DNA of 64,000 bases, taken from JAPSGM01 sp963777045 (GTDB taxonomy: Bacteria; Chloroflexota; Limnocylindria; QHBO01). Every line of letters starts with the position of its first letter. The stretch's first letter is position 1. The stretch is taken from assembly GCA_963777045.1 (NCBI GenBank), contig CAVZPD010000010.1:124001-188000 (forward strand). Direction: 5' to 3'. The translations under genes and the position numbers were made by a program. Shown one piece after another: positions 1 to 9,341 of this stretch. The notes beneath the pieces were generated by a model. The model did not search any database. It had not been told where the DNA came from and saw only the letters and a program-made list of their open reading frames with translations.

Positions 1-633
1 ACCGATGCACTGGCCGGGCTCGATATGGCGACCAATCCATTCAGCAACCCGATCTGGCTGACGGTCGCCGACGAGGTCATGTTCGATCGGGCGGTCAAGG
101 CCGGCGACATGTCGATCTATGAGGACTGGCGCGCGTTCCTGGCGGCCAACCTCAATCCCGATGACCTCGATGCGGCGTATGCCGCCCAGGGCAAGGACAC
201 CACCGTCGACTCGCCGATCTTCTACTGGGTCCAGGTGGCCGGCATCTACGGGATGGGCGGCTGGGACGGCCTGAGTGACGAGATCCGCGCGGTTGGCGGA
301 CGCGGACCACGGATGTTCGGCGGGGGCGGGGGTACCAGGGCAGCAGGAACAAGTCGGCCAGCAAATCTATCTCCAGCGGGGGCCGGCAGGAACGGCGCTT
401 GGCGCGCTGCGAAACGCGATGCGGGCATTCCGGTCGGCACCCAACCGGTCGCCACTGGTCGACTAGCCAACGGTAGTATCGAGTACGACTTCGAAGTCCC
501 GACCTCGCATCACGGAGGCACAACGCGCGTAACGATCCGGGAGGATCCGCTGGGCCACGTCTTCCCTGATGATCCATTCCAGAACCGCGGCCCACACTTC
601 AACAGCCCAAATGGCGGCCACTTTGAGTATTGA
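1..633 (+). CDS. Polymorphic toxin C-terminus, HNH/Endo VII-like (5' partial)
   Basis: The reading frame is open from the first base of the window, so this is the 3' end of a longer gene; the Met at base 25 need not be the start. The last 75 residues look like a nuclease toxin tip: an N-G-A-W-R-A-A-K-R-D-A-G-I-P segment, then a short E/H-rich module ending in GPHFN and GGHFEY. That arrangement (Glu followed by three His, ending in H-x-D/E-Y) is typical of the Tox-HNH-EHHH family carried at the ends of RHS/WXG-type polymorphic toxins. The middle is Gly/Arg-rich linker. I infer a secreted or contact-delivered DNase; the delivery domains lie outside the window. The next gene downstream is a likely immunity gene. 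Family assignment is by memory of the motif, so moderate certainty. Confidence 0.6.
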   Translation, partial: TDALAGLDMATNPFSNPIWLTVADEVMFDRAVKAGDMSIYEDWRAFLAANLNPDDLDAAYAAQGKDTTVDSPIFYWVQVAGIYGMGGWDGLSDEIRAVGGRGPRMFGGGGGTRAAGTSRPANLSPAGAGRNGAWRAAKRDAGIPVGTQPVATGRLANGSIEYDFEVPTSHHGGTTRVTIREDPLGHVFPDDPFQNRGPHFNSPNGGHFEY

Positions 634-772
634 TGGCACAAGCCCTTCGCTCTGGCGCGTAGACGACGCCCGCGACGCAGACATGCCGACCGGCGGCAGT
701 CCACCATATCCACGGGGTTGTCCGCTGCTCCGCGCGTCGCTAACGCGACACGGACAACGAAGCCTGAAGCTC

Positions 773-1297
773 ATGCACTATGAGTTGCTGCAGGCGGTGC
801 GTGACGCGATCTGGCCGTCACATGACCAGCGCCTTCGTTGCTGGATCCTTGTGGCCGATGGCCCATGGCAGCCGCCGTCTGGCAGCCTCGGGCACCTGCG
901 CCTGGACGGCCGTATCGAGCTCAAGTACGGCCCGGTTGGTCACATCGCTGACGAGATTTCGTGGGAATCGCCGGAGGGAGTCCGCTTCGCTGGGCAACTT
1001 CCTTCGAGCCAGGTCGACCCGGAGACAGCCGACTCGATAATGACGGCCTACGAGTCCTTTTTCTTGCTACGTCACGAATCACGCCCGATTCCGACAAAAG
1101 AGATCGTCCATGCGGCCTTCATGGAGCGCGATCGCTGGATCCGACGGGTCATGCCTGACCCTGTTGTCAGGCTGGCCCGCACTCACAACGCGGTCGTTGG
1201 ATTCTGGACGGGCGGCTTCGACGATCCTGAGATCTCGCTCGACATGCTGGGCGACTCCGCCACCCTGGACGAAGTCTTCCAGCTCGTGTCGGGTTGA
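773..1297 (+). CDS. Candidate immunity protein for the upstream toxin
   Basis: A 174-residue acidic protein that I do not recognise by family. The start at 773 (MHYELLQ) is preferred because a longer frame from 569 would overlap the toxin end and read low-quality sequence. No strong Shine-Dalgarno is visible. It is rich in Trp and acidic residues, has no signal peptide or membrane segment, and ends in a helical acidic tail. Its position 139 bases behind a toxin tip, in the same orientation, and its cytoplasmic acidic character are what immunity proteins usually show. This is inference from context, not homology. Confidence 0.5.
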   Translation: MHYELLQAVRDAIWPSHDQRLRCWILVADGPWQPPSGSLGHLRLDGRIELKYGPVGHIADEISWESPEGVRFAGQLPSSQVDPETADSIMTAYESFFLLRHESRPIPTKEIVHAAFMERDRWIRRVMPDPVVRLARTHNAVVGFWTGGFDDPEISLDMLGDSATLDEVFQLVSG

Positions 1298-1300
1298 CCT

Positions 1301-1426
1301 GTGACCCCGGACGAAATCTGCAGAAGTGTGGTGGGACCTGCCGACGACACGCCAGCGGAGATTGCGGAATGTCGTCAGCAGTTGGAGGCCGCAATCGGCC
1401 TGCTCCCGGAACTCACTGACCCCTAA
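1301..1426 (+). CDS. Small acidic ORF (41 aa)
   Basis: A GTG-initiated frame that starts 3 bases after the putative immunity gene stops. It encodes 41 residues rich in Asp, Glu and Ala (begins TPDEICRSVV, ends LLPELTDP). Codon choice resembles neighbouring genes. It is too short to assign. It could be a small partner in the toxin-immunity operon or a chance frame. Confidence 0.3.
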   Translation: MTPDEICRSVVGPADDTPAEIAECRQQLEAAIGLLPELTDP

Positions 1427-1532
1427 TCTGACCCCTTATCGCAGCCACAACCGGTCGGGCCCGTCAAGCGCTTGCTCGTTATGCGGGCAAGCGTGTCTCC
1501 TGCTAGCGCTTCGTCCCGACTCTCTGCGTAGA

Positions 1533-1561
1533 GACCGCGGTAACTTCAGATTATCGCGGTC
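1533..1561. terminator. Hairpin between convergent genes
   Basis: An 11-base inverted repeat (GACCGCGGTAA and TTATCGCGGTC, one mismatch) closes a 7-base loop CTTCAGA. It lies between the rightward toxin/immunity genes and the leftward lipoprotein gene. No T-run follows on either side, so factor-independent termination is uncertain, but the position fits a shared terminator. Confidence 0.45.
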
Positions 1562-1614
1562 CCGTTAGTGGCGGATGTCGCCCACACGCAGGTTCTCACT
1601 AAGCCTCGGACGGG

Positions 1615-2082
1615 TCACACTGCGCCTTCGCAGGTTGACGGGACCACTCCATCGATATGTTGTCCCGCGGTATTGCCGTCGGAGATCCTGATGCCCATCC
1701 AATACTCCGGTTCAATGCCACGTAGCTCGCCGTTGTGATCGAAGAACACAAGCATCTCCGAGTAGTACAGGTCCCCGGAATCGGTCCGCCCGCACAACTC
1801 CAACACCCGGCCACCGACCCTACCGGCGTCCGTCCCGGTTGGCTGTATGACTCTGTCACCAACGATCACCGGCGCGGCCTCGGGGACTTGGCGTCCGCCT
1901 TCAAGATCCAAGTAGTCCTGGCAGCTTCCGCCGCCCAGGTCGCACAACGCCGTGAAGTCACCGGACTTAGCTGTGTCGACGACCTGATGCAGGAACGCCT
2001 GAGCTTGGTCGGCGGAGGGTGGCGACTGCTGGGCGATCGCCGCGCAGCCGCCAAGCACTAGCGCCAAGAGGACGAGCCTCAC
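1615..2082 (-). CDS. Putative lipoprotein of unknown function
   Basis: A 155-residue protein starting at a GTG whose first bases overlap the stop of the upstream gene (GTGA), suggesting translational coupling. The N-terminus is a short hydrophobic signal with a lipobox, L-V-L-G-G-C, so Cys13 should be lipidated and the protein anchored outside the membrane. The mature part has several Cys and a Gly/Asp-rich stretch (DLGGGS) but no family I recognise. A longer in-frame start upstream would put the signal sequence in the middle of the protein and is rejected. It is probably co-transcribed with the secreted protein encoded just upstream. Confidence 0.6.
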   Translation of the reverse strand: MRLVLLALVLGGCAAIAQQSPPSADQAQAFLHQVVDTAKSGDFTALCDLGGGSCQDYLDLEGGRQVPEAAPVIVGDRVIQPTGTDAGRVGGRVLELCGRTDSGDLYYSEMLVFFDHNGELRGIEPEYWMGIRISDGNTAGQHIDGVVPSTCEGAV

Positions 2083-2993
2083 GCCTCTAACCCTATGCCG
2101 ACTCTGAACCGCGGCGTCGAGCTCTGGCTCACAGAAACAAGCATCTGGTATGCGATAGCGCGGGAAACAGGCGTCGGTGGAGTGCTGAGTCCGCCAAACC
2201 CACCGAACCAGCAGTCGCAATCCCACGAAGACCGCAGCCATGGGGAGCATGTGTTGCAGCTCTTATCGAAGTACCAATCCTCACAGGCAGTGACCGAGTA
2301 CGTCAGAACGACGATGTATGAGACACCAAGATTCATGGTCGAACAGTTGCCGGTGTGTGATTGGTCAGGGGCAAAGTCTTGCCATGTTTGGCTGGCGGTA
2401 TTCGGCGTTCGCTCGCCGCTAACGAACGCGTGGTGGAGACCCGCCTCGTACTCGAAGGCCGTGCCCTTCTGACGTAGGGCCCAGTAATTGCGCGTCGTAC
2501 TGCCGTCGTTGATTAGCTGGAAGATCCAGTAGCACGAGTCCAATCGCGCGGACTGCACGTAGAGAGACGCGAGGCAAGCCGTTTCGCGTTGCGTCCAGTA
2601 GGCCGATGCCGCCGTGGCCTCGACTTCCAGCGTGCGAGCACCGGCGGTGGAATCACTCTCGGAGTCCAACGTGGTGCCCACGTCAAACGACGCAACCGCT
2701 GAGCCATCCGCCGACTGGCCTGCGATCAGGCCCGCTGAGGCACTGCGGCGGACTACCAGGACGCTTCCGTCGCTGTATTGGTACGCGCTGAGATCAGGTG
2801 CGGTGGTCGGATCCCCGAGTGACGTAAACCGATCTGCCGTCTCGGCTACCAAATCCGCACCGCGGGCCGTCGAGCTAATGTCCGTCAGTGATGTGCCTGC
2901 TGCAGGCTTGGCGGCGATGGTCGTCGTTGGAATCACGGCTATGAGGGCCATCGCCATTGCCAGGGCGACAGCTGAACCACGCATGGGTCGCAT
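2079..2993 (-). CDS. Secreted protein of unknown function
   Basis: 304 residues with a clear Sec signal peptide (Arg-containing N-region, long Ala/Leu/Ile core, cleavage near TIAAKPA). The start is supported by an excellent ribosome site, AGGAGGT, five bases upstream. The mature protein is Ser/Thr-rich. Its last quarter is Cys-rich, with five or more Cys in the segment ACEDW to DCDCW, suggesting disulfides or a small metal site. No known domain is recognised. It overlaps the downstream lipoprotein gene by four bases, so the pair is likely made together at the cell surface. Confidence 0.6.
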   Translation of the reverse strand: MRPMRGSAVALAMAMALIAVIPTTTIAAKPAAGTSLTDISSTARGADLVAETADRFTSLGDPTTAPDLSAYQYSDGSVLVVRRSASAGLIAGQSADGSAVASFDVGTTLDSESDSTAGARTLEVEATAASAYWTQRETACLASLYVQSARLDSCYWIFQLINDGSTTRNYWALRQKGTAFEYEAGLHHAFVSGERTPNTASQTWQDFAPDQSHTGNCSTMNLGVSYIVVLTYSVTACEDWYFDKSCNTCSPWLRSSWDCDCWFGGFGGLSTPPTPVSRAIAYQMLVSVSQSSTPRFRVGIGLEA

Positions 2994-3299
2994 GAGTACC
3001 TCCTAGGGCTTCCAATGCAGCAGGCAGGCGATCGCGGATGACCTGGAAAGCCACCTCCTGCCTCCGGGGTCGGCTGCCGGTCGGTTCGGCTGTTCTCTGG
3101 CGTCCATCTCTGATGAACACCTCGCCGACACTTCATGTCTTGCGATCTCCATCTGCGGAGGGTTTCATGTCTTTGAGGTGTCGGGCGCCGCCGGATCCAG
3201 CGACCGTGCCACAGCGCGCAGGTGGCCCTCTCACCGCTTCGCGGCCGTTCTGGGCGCATCGTCCCTGGCCGTCGCTCACCCCATCCCTGGGCCGACCGC
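2994..3299. other. Intergenic region, 306 bp
   Basis: The stretch holds the ribosome site and presumably the promoter of the leftward secreted-protein gene at its left end. I see no convincing gene, repeat or RNA in the rest. Confidence 0.5.
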
Positions 3300-3830
3300 T
3301 CATCGACGGTAGACCGAGCTGATCGCGTTGTTGAATGTGCCGCTGAGCGACGCCGCGGTCTGGTTGCAGCAGAAGTCGAGGCGAGATCCGCCGGCGTACC
3401 AGTCGACGTAGAAGCTGCCGCGGGCGCTGTTGCGGCCCTTGAAGGCGCTGATCCGGTCGTTCCAGCCAATCACCCACAGCCCGTCGTAGCTCTGCGAGAG
3501 GTGGGCGTACGACCCGCCAAAGGCCGATTCGGAGTAGATCGTCAGGTAGTCGTTCGGACCGTAGGCGGCGAGCGCCAATTCGGCGCCATCCGCGGTGCCG
3601 GTGGACATTGCGGCCTCGAGGGCCTGAGCCGTCGAGAAGCAGCGCAGCTCGGGGTACTCGAGGTCATGGCAGAAGTACCGCCCGGCGTCGGTGGCCGGGA
3701 TGGGCACACCGTCGAGATCGGCTGTGATCGCAGAGGGCTTCGGTGTGGGACGGGCAGCAGCAGCGGCAGAGGGCTGCAGCGTCGACGCCACGAGCAGCAA
3801 CGCCAAGGCTACGAGGATGCGTCGTCGCAT
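3300..3830 (-). CDS. Secreted beta/gamma-crystallin-like protein
   Basis: 176 residues from the ATG at 3830, chosen because GGGAGG sits six bases upstream; an in-frame Met five codons earlier lacks this. A signal peptide covers about the first 26 residues. The mature part has a Cys-containing segment (YFCHDLEYPELRCF) followed by a beta/gamma-crystallin-like repeat (Y-x-E-x-x-F-G-G-S and later W-N-D-R-I-S-A-F). This combination resembles the peptidase-inhibitor I36/crystallin fold of actinobacterial secreted proteins. A role as protease inhibitor or calcium-binding wall protein is possible but not shown. It faces the histidine kinase gene divergently across a 139-bp spacer. Confidence 0.55.
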   Translation of the reverse strand: MRRRILVALALLLVASTLQPSAAAAARPTPKPSAITADLDGVPIPATDAGRYFCHDLEYPELRCFSTAQALEAAMSTGTADGAELALAAYGPNDYLTIYSESAFGGSYAHLSQSYDGLWVIGWNDRISAFKGRNSARGSFYVDWYAGGSRLDFCCNQTAASLSGTFNNAISSVYRR

Positions 3831-3925
3831 CGGTCCCTCCCTCATCCAGCGAACTCGGCGCTGTACGCTTCCGACGCTATGACGCGGGGAGGGCGCCGCC
3901 TACTGGGTGAAAACCTGGTTGGTGC

Positions 3926-3941
3926 CTAGGGATTTCCCTAG
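3926..3941. promoter_or_regulatory. Perfect inverted repeat upstream of the two-component genes
   Basis: CTAGGGA-TT-TCCCTAG, two 7-base arms around two bases, 28 bp before the histidine kinase start. NarL-type regulators bind such short inverted repeats, so this is a good candidate for the autoregulatory operator of the adjacent response regulator. Confidence 0.5.
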
Positions 3942-3969
3942 TCGTGCCCGGCGATGAAGTGGGTGGAGG

Positions 3970-5472
3970 ATGGATCGAATCAGGAGCACGGCGATCGTCG
4001 TCGTCGGTCTCGTCGCCGCGGTATTCGGCCTGGCGGCCGCCCTTGGAGGTTCTGTTGCGCCCGGAGTGTTGGTCGGACCCGACGCGGCGGAGGTCCTCAC
4101 AGTCGATCCCGGCGGCTTCGCCTGGCATGACGGGATCCGCCCGGGTCAGGTCGTGGTCGCCCTCAGCGCGGCCGACGAGGCCGAAGGCTGGGCCATCGAG
4201 ACCCGCGACGGCGGCGTGGTCTTCAGCAGCGCGGCAGGCCCTCAGAGCCGGCTGTTGCAGGCGATCCAGCCGGTGGCCCTGCTCGCCCTCGTGGTGGCCG
4301 GCGCAGCCGTCGTCCAGCTCCCGCGCCGACGCCGCAGAGCCGAGGCGATGGCCAGCCTCGCGGTGGTCCTCGCCAGCTTGCCCCTTGCGATCGAGGGTCA
4401 TCTGGGCGCATCGAGCGTGGCCTCTGGACTTGCCCTCCTCCTCCCCGTGGCGGCGGTCAGCCGCTGGGCAACGATCCCCCGGCCGGCAAGCGCCGCGCTG
4501 GCCATCCTGGTGGTCGTCCTCATCGCCGCCTGGATCACGCTGCGAGTGCTCGGCCAGCCCGCATATGTGCCGCTGGAACAGTTCCGGCTGGCGGCGGTGG
4601 TCGGTGCCACGCTGGTCATGCTGGGCACCCTCGTTGGCTGGCGGCGGCCCGAGCTGTCGATGCTGACCCGGCCGCGGCTGATCGACGCGCTGACCCTCGC
4701 CGGCCTCGCGGGGGTGGTCGCCCTGCTCCTCCTGGCCAGGATCCCGCTGCTGGCGGTCGCGCTGCTGGCTGCCGTCGTCGCCGTCGTGTACCCCGCCTTT
4801 CGCCGCCGGACGCTGGGGATGCTGGATCGCGCCTTCCTCGCCGAGCAGCGAGAGCGGGCGACGATCGTTTCCGCCGAGGCCGAGCGTGCTCGTCTGGCCC
4901 GCGAGCTCCACGACAGCTCCCTCCAGGAGCTGGCCGGAGCCATCAAGCGTCTCGAGCTGGTTCCAGAAGCCCATGCAGAGGAAGCTGCCCTGCGCCGGGT
5001 GGCCGATGAGCTGCGACGGCTGACCAGCGACCTTCATCCCCCGATCCTCGACGATCTCGGGCTGGCATCGGCGATTCAGCACCTGGTCGATCAGGCGAGT
5101 GCGACGACCCGCGTGCGCCTTGTCGCTGAGATCGAGGATCGGACCGGCCTGGCGCACGCCGACCGACCACCCGATCAGGTCGAGCTCAACCTGTTCCGCA
5201 TCGTCCAGGAGGCGCTTGGCAACGCCCTCAAGCATGCAGAAGCCTCCACCGTCCGCATCTCCGGCGAGGTCTCAGCCCGGCGGGTGCGGCTCCTCGTGGA
5301 AGATGACGGCCAAGGGCTCCGACAGGTGGCCGCAGACGAGGCGCTGCGTGCGGGCCGGCAGGGCTTACCCTCCATGCGGCGAAGGGCAGAGGTGATCGGC
5401 GCCGAGCTTGAGACCGGCCCCGGGCATGCGGACGGCACTCGCGTCGCCGTCGACTGGGAGGGGCGGGGATGA
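3970..5472 (+). CDS. NarL-type sensor histidine kinase
   Basis: 500 residues. The N-terminal third holds a membrane segment, a PDZ-like stretch (GIRPGQVVVALSAAD), then a block of about seven further hydrophobic helices to roughly residue 280. The cytoplasmic part has a HisKA_3 dimerisation/phosphorylation box with RARLARELHDSS, the phospho-acceptor being His314. A HATPase domain follows, with an N-box (EALGNALKHAEAS) and a D-D-G-Q-G-L G-box. This is the LiaS/DesK/NarX class that phosphorylates LuxR-type regulators. It overlaps the regulator gene by four bases (ATGA), so the two are co-translated. The upstream inverted repeat suggests autoregulation. The signal sensed is unknown. Confidence 0.88.
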   Translation: MDRIRSTAIVVVGLVAAVFGLAAALGGSVAPGVLVGPDAAEVLTVDPGGFAWHDGIRPGQVVVALSAADEAEGWAIETRDGGVVFSSAAGPQSRLLQAIQPVALLALVVAGAAVVQLPRRRRRAEAMASLAVVLASLPLAIEGHLGASSVASGLALLLPVAAVSRWATIPRPASAALAILVVVLIAAWITLRVLGQPAYVPLEQFRLAAVVGATLVMLGTLVGWRRPELSMLTRPRLIDALTLAGLAGVVALLLLARIPLLAVALLAAVVAVVYPAFRRRTLGMLDRAFLAEQRERATIVSAEAERARLARELHDSSLQELAGAIKRLELVPEAHAEEAALRRVADELRRLTSDLHPPILDDLGLASAIQHLVDQASATTRVRLVAEIEDRTGLAHADRPPDQVELNLFRIVQEALGNALKHAEASTVRISGEVSARRVRLLVEDDGQGLRQVAADEALRAGRQGLPSMRRRAEVIGAELETGPGHADGTRVAVDWEGRG

Positions 5473-6095
5473 TCCGCCTGCTGCTGGTCGACGACCACCC
5501 CGTCGTGCTCGACGGGCTCGAGGCGGCCCTCGCGTCGCATGAGGGGATGGCGGTCGTGGCGCGGGCAGGGTCGGTCGCTGAGGCCCGGGCGGCGATGCGG
5601 GGTCAGGAGATCGACGTCGCGCTGGTCGACATCCGACTCCCGGATGGCACCGGGCTCGAGTTGCTCCCGGGTCAGGAACAAGCCACCAACGCGCCGGCGG
5701 TGATCCTGCTAACCACGTTCCAGAGCCCGCAGTATGTCGCGAAGGCGATGGGCCTCGGCGCGCGCGGATTCCTCCTGAAGACCGCTCCCACCGACGAGAT
5801 CGTGGATGCCCTGCGGCGCGTCGCCGCTGGGGGTATTGCGTTCCAGGTCTTCAGCGACGCGGTGCAGACATATACGGACCCGCTGCTCACTATCCGAGAG
5901 CGTCAGATCGTAGCGGCCATCGCCGCCGGCCAGACGAACAAGGAGATCGCCCACCACCTGCAGATCTCGCCCAAGACCGTGGAGTGGCACATCGCGCGGC
6001 TGTACGCGCGCCTCGGGGTGAGGAGCCGGGCCGAGCTGGTCGCCCATGCGGATCGTGGCGGTTGGCTCGAGTCGGCGACTGATGCCGAGCCATGA
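5469..6095 (+). CDS. NarL/FixJ-family response regulator
   Basis: 208 residues. The receiver domain has the acidic pair at residues 8-9, phospho-acceptor Asp54 (ALVDIRLPDG) and the conserved LLK lysine. The C-terminal LuxR-type HTH (LTIRERQIVAAIAAGQTNKE, then SPKTVEWHIARLYARL) spans about residues 138-200. It is translationally coupled to the kinase gene and so is its cognate partner. Targets are unknown, but the inverted repeat upstream of the kinase is a plausible site. Confidence 0.92.
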   Translation: MIRLLLVDDHPVVLDGLEAALASHEGMAVVARAGSVAEARAAMRGQEIDVALVDIRLPDGTGLELLPGQEQATNAPAVILLTTFQSPQYVAKAMGLGARGFLLKTAPTDEIVDALRRVAAGGIAFQVFSDAVQTYTDPLLTIRERQIVAAIAAGQTNKEIAHHLQISPKTVEWHIARLYARLGVRSRAELVAHADRGGWLESATDAEP

Positions 6096-6221
6096 ATCCG
6101 TGCCTCGCATTCGTCACCGCTGCGTCGCGGGACGTGGCGCTGAGATGCTCCTATCCTACCTGCGTGGCGGCCAGCTCCCACTCCTCGCGCCCGGCGATCG
6201 GGATGCGGACTAAGCTGAGAC

Positions 6222-6249
6222 GCGGGTTTGAATCCGGTCGGGCCCGCCA
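6222..6249 (+). other. tRNA 3'-end-like fragment
   Basis: The bases read like a T-arm (GGG-TTTGAAT-CCG), a seven-base acceptor strand, a discriminator base and CCA. One T-stem pair is mismatched. No matching 5' acceptor strand (GGGCCCG) is found upstream, so no full tRNA can be built. It may be an integration scar or a chance resemblance. It lies in the 218-bp gap between the response regulator and the metallo-hydrolase gene. Confidence 0.3.
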
Positions 6250-7187
6250 CTCCATGCCATGGCATGCCGCATGCGTGCTCCCTCGGCTCGAGACGCACGG
6301 GAGATGCAGCAACGTGGCGCTGACGCAGGCGAAGGAAGCCCCCACCCAGCGGGCGGCCGAGCGAAGCGGATCGGTCCTCTTCATCGGCAACGCCACGCTG
6401 CTGATCCGCTTCGGGTCGCTCTCCATCCTGACCGACCCGAACTTCGTCGGCCGCAACGCCGAGGTCCCGCTCGGCTACGGGCTGACCGCGGTCCGCACCA
6501 CCCAGCCGGCGCTGGAGGCCGATGAGCTCGCGCAGCCCGACGTGGTCGTCCTCTCGCACGACCACGGCGACCACTTCGATGACGTCGCCGCCGATTGGCT
6601 GGATGCAGGGGTGCCGATCGTCACCTGCCCCGGAGCCGCCGGCGGGCTGGCCCAGAAGGGCTTCCGCTCGGTGCGGGCCCTGCCCACCTGGGAGAGCACC
6701 GAGCTGGAGCGCGACGGGACGCGGCTGCGGGTGACGGCCGTGCCTGCCCAGCACGCACCCGGTCCGCTGGCGTTCGCCCTGCCCGAGGTGATGGGGAGCG
6801 TGCTGGAGCTCTGGCACGACTGGCGACCGGCCGATGGCGGAGAGGGCGGGGACGGCGACGAGCGGCGGCCGGACCAGGTCGTCTACATCTCGGGCGACAC
6901 GGTCCTCCACGATGAGCTGGCGGAGATACCCGAGCGCTTCCCGAGCATCGACCTCGCCTTCATTCACCTCGGCGGGATGCGGGTGATGGGGATGACGCTG
7001 ACGCTCGATGCGCAGCACGGTGTCGAGCTGGTGAACCTGCTGCGGCCGCGGCTGACGATCCCGATCCACTACAACGACTACGGCACGAGCGGTTCGTCAC
7101 TCTCCGAGTTCGTGGCGCTCGTCCGGAACGCCGGCCTATCGCAACGCGTGCGCTACCTGCGGCACGGGGAGTCGTGGCCGCTGCGGA

Positions 7188-8024
<837 letters not shown>

Positions 8025-8111
8025 TGCGGCTGGCTCCTGCGTTGATTGCGCGCGCTTCGGACCGATGGTAGGGTGCCCATGGAGCCCCCAGACGTCCTGA
8101 AGAGGATTCTA

Positions 8112-8798
8112 TTGCCCGACCTCCTGCGGCGTGTCGCCGTGCTGACCATCGTCAGCGCACTCGGAATCGCGGCCCTGACCCCGCTCACCGCGCGCTCGGC
8201 GGCGCCCACCTCGCCTGAGACCGAGCGGCTGCTCGCCGCAGCCGACGCTCCGGCGACCTCCCTGTCGCGGGGGCTGCTCGACGGGCGGGAGCTCTCATCG
8301 TCGCTCACGCTCTCCGCAGGCAGCGAGCCGATCCGGACCGAATCGCTCGGACTCTCCAACGGGGCGCCCGCGGTGCCGCCGACCGCCTCCATGCAGGCGG
8401 CCCTCTACGCCAAGCCGACGCCGCGGCCGACTCCGGCGCCGACACCGCCGCCCGCCCCTCCGTCGCCACCGCCGCCGACCGGGACCGGCGGGACCGTGTC
8501 GGGAATCGCCAGCTGGTACTGCCACCAGGTCGGCACCTGTCCGGCGGGCTGGGGTCCCGGTGACGCCTTCGTCGCGCTGCCAGGGGCACTCGGCGGCGCT
8601 GGAGGTCGAGGCATCGTCGCGTACGTGACGGTCTGCGCGGATCGCTGTGTACGGTTGCCGGTGGTCGACTACTGCGCCTGCTACTGGGGCACGGCCAACC
8701 AGCGCGTCGCCGACCTGTCGGTGGCCGCCTGGCTGCTCGTGAGCGACACCCCGACGTCGGCCGGCGTCCTGCCCGTGACGCTCCACCTCGAGGGCTGA
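8112..8798 (+). CDS. Secreted RlpA/expansin-like double-psi barrel protein
   Basis: 228 residues from a TTG at 8112. That start gives a clean signal peptide (RR, hydrophobic core, ARSAA) and has an AGAGGA ribosome site. An ATG at 8079 is possible, but it sits only four bases after a strong promoter (TTGCGC, 17 bp, TAGGGT at 8069-8074), so it would lie upstream of the transcript start. A Pro/Thr-rich linker near residues 107-130 leads to a domain starting GIASWYC with four or more Cys and ending in DLSVAAWLL. This matches the RlpA/rare lipoprotein or expansin barrel that binds or cleaves wall glycans. It is probably exported to the cell wall. Confidence 0.65.
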   Translation: MPDLLRRVAVLTIVSALGIAALTPLTARSAAPTSPETERLLAAADAPATSLSRGLLDGRELSSSLTLSAGSEPIRTESLGLSNGAPAVPPTASMQAALYAKPTPRPTPAPTPPPAPPSPPPPTGTGGTVSGIASWYCHQVGTCPAGWGPGDAFVALPGALGGAGGRGIVAYVTVCADRCVRLPVVDYCACYWGTANQRVADLSVAAWLLVSDTPTSAGVLPVTLHLEG

Positions 8799-8856
8799 GT
8801 CTCGGTTCTTCCACTGGGTCCAGGCTTTGCGTCTGGCCGTGCGCTAGCATCCACCG

Positions 8857-9300
8857 GTGCTCCATCCGCTGCGCATCGGCCACGTCGTCCTGAAGGTGCG
8901 CGACCTCGACAGGTCGCTTGCCTTCTACCGCGACCTGCTGGGCTTCCAGGTCTCGGGCGAGATGAGCAACGTGATGATCTTCCTCACCGCCACGGGCGAG
9001 AACCACCACGACCTTGCCCTGCTGCGCGTCGGCGACCAGGCGCCGTCCCCGCTGCCGACCGCGGTTGGCCTCTACCACGTCGCGATCCAGCTGTCGGACA
9101 TGGACGCCGTACGGGCCGCGCACGGCGCGCTCATCGAGCGCGGACTGCTGCGCGGGACGGCTGACCACGGCGTCAGCCGCTCGCTCTACACCGCGGACCC
9201 CGATGGGAACGAGATCGAGCTCTTCTGCGATGCGCCCCGCGAAGAGTGGACGGGCCGCGTGGCGGCGGCGATGACGGTCAAGCCGCTCAGGCTCGACTGA
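8857..9300 (+). CDS. VOC-family (glyoxalase/extradiol dioxygenase-like) protein
   Basis: 147 residues, GTG start; a TAGCAT -10 box (8845-8850) ends six bases before it. The beta-alpha-beta-beta-beta modules are visible: HVVLKVRDLDRSLAFYRDLLGF at the start with metal ligand His9, a middle YHVAIQLSD with a second His, and the C-terminal DPDGNEIELF with the Glu ligand. It is most like CatE/FosA-type single-gene VOC enzymes. The substrate is not predictable. Confidence 0.82.
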   Translation: MLHPLRIGHVVLKVRDLDRSLAFYRDLLGFQVSGEMSNVMIFLTATGENHHDLALLRVGDQAPSPLPTAVGLYHVAIQLSDMDAVRAAHGALIERGLLRGTADHGVSRSLYTADPDGNEIELFCDAPREEWTGRVAAAMTVKPLRLD

Positions 9301-9341
9301 GGCCGCGCGCGGCGGGCACGCGAGTTGCTCTTGAGGCGGTC

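Noticed and set aside
3877..5235. 452-aa minus-strand frame opposite the histidine kinase
   Set aside because: No family motifs; the plus-strand kinase is complete and overlaps the regulator by four bases.
6127..6249. Complete tRNA gene
   Set aside because: A CGGGACGTGGC stretch at 6132 looks like a tRNA 5' end, but the D-arm, the anticodon arm and a matching acceptor strand cannot be formed.
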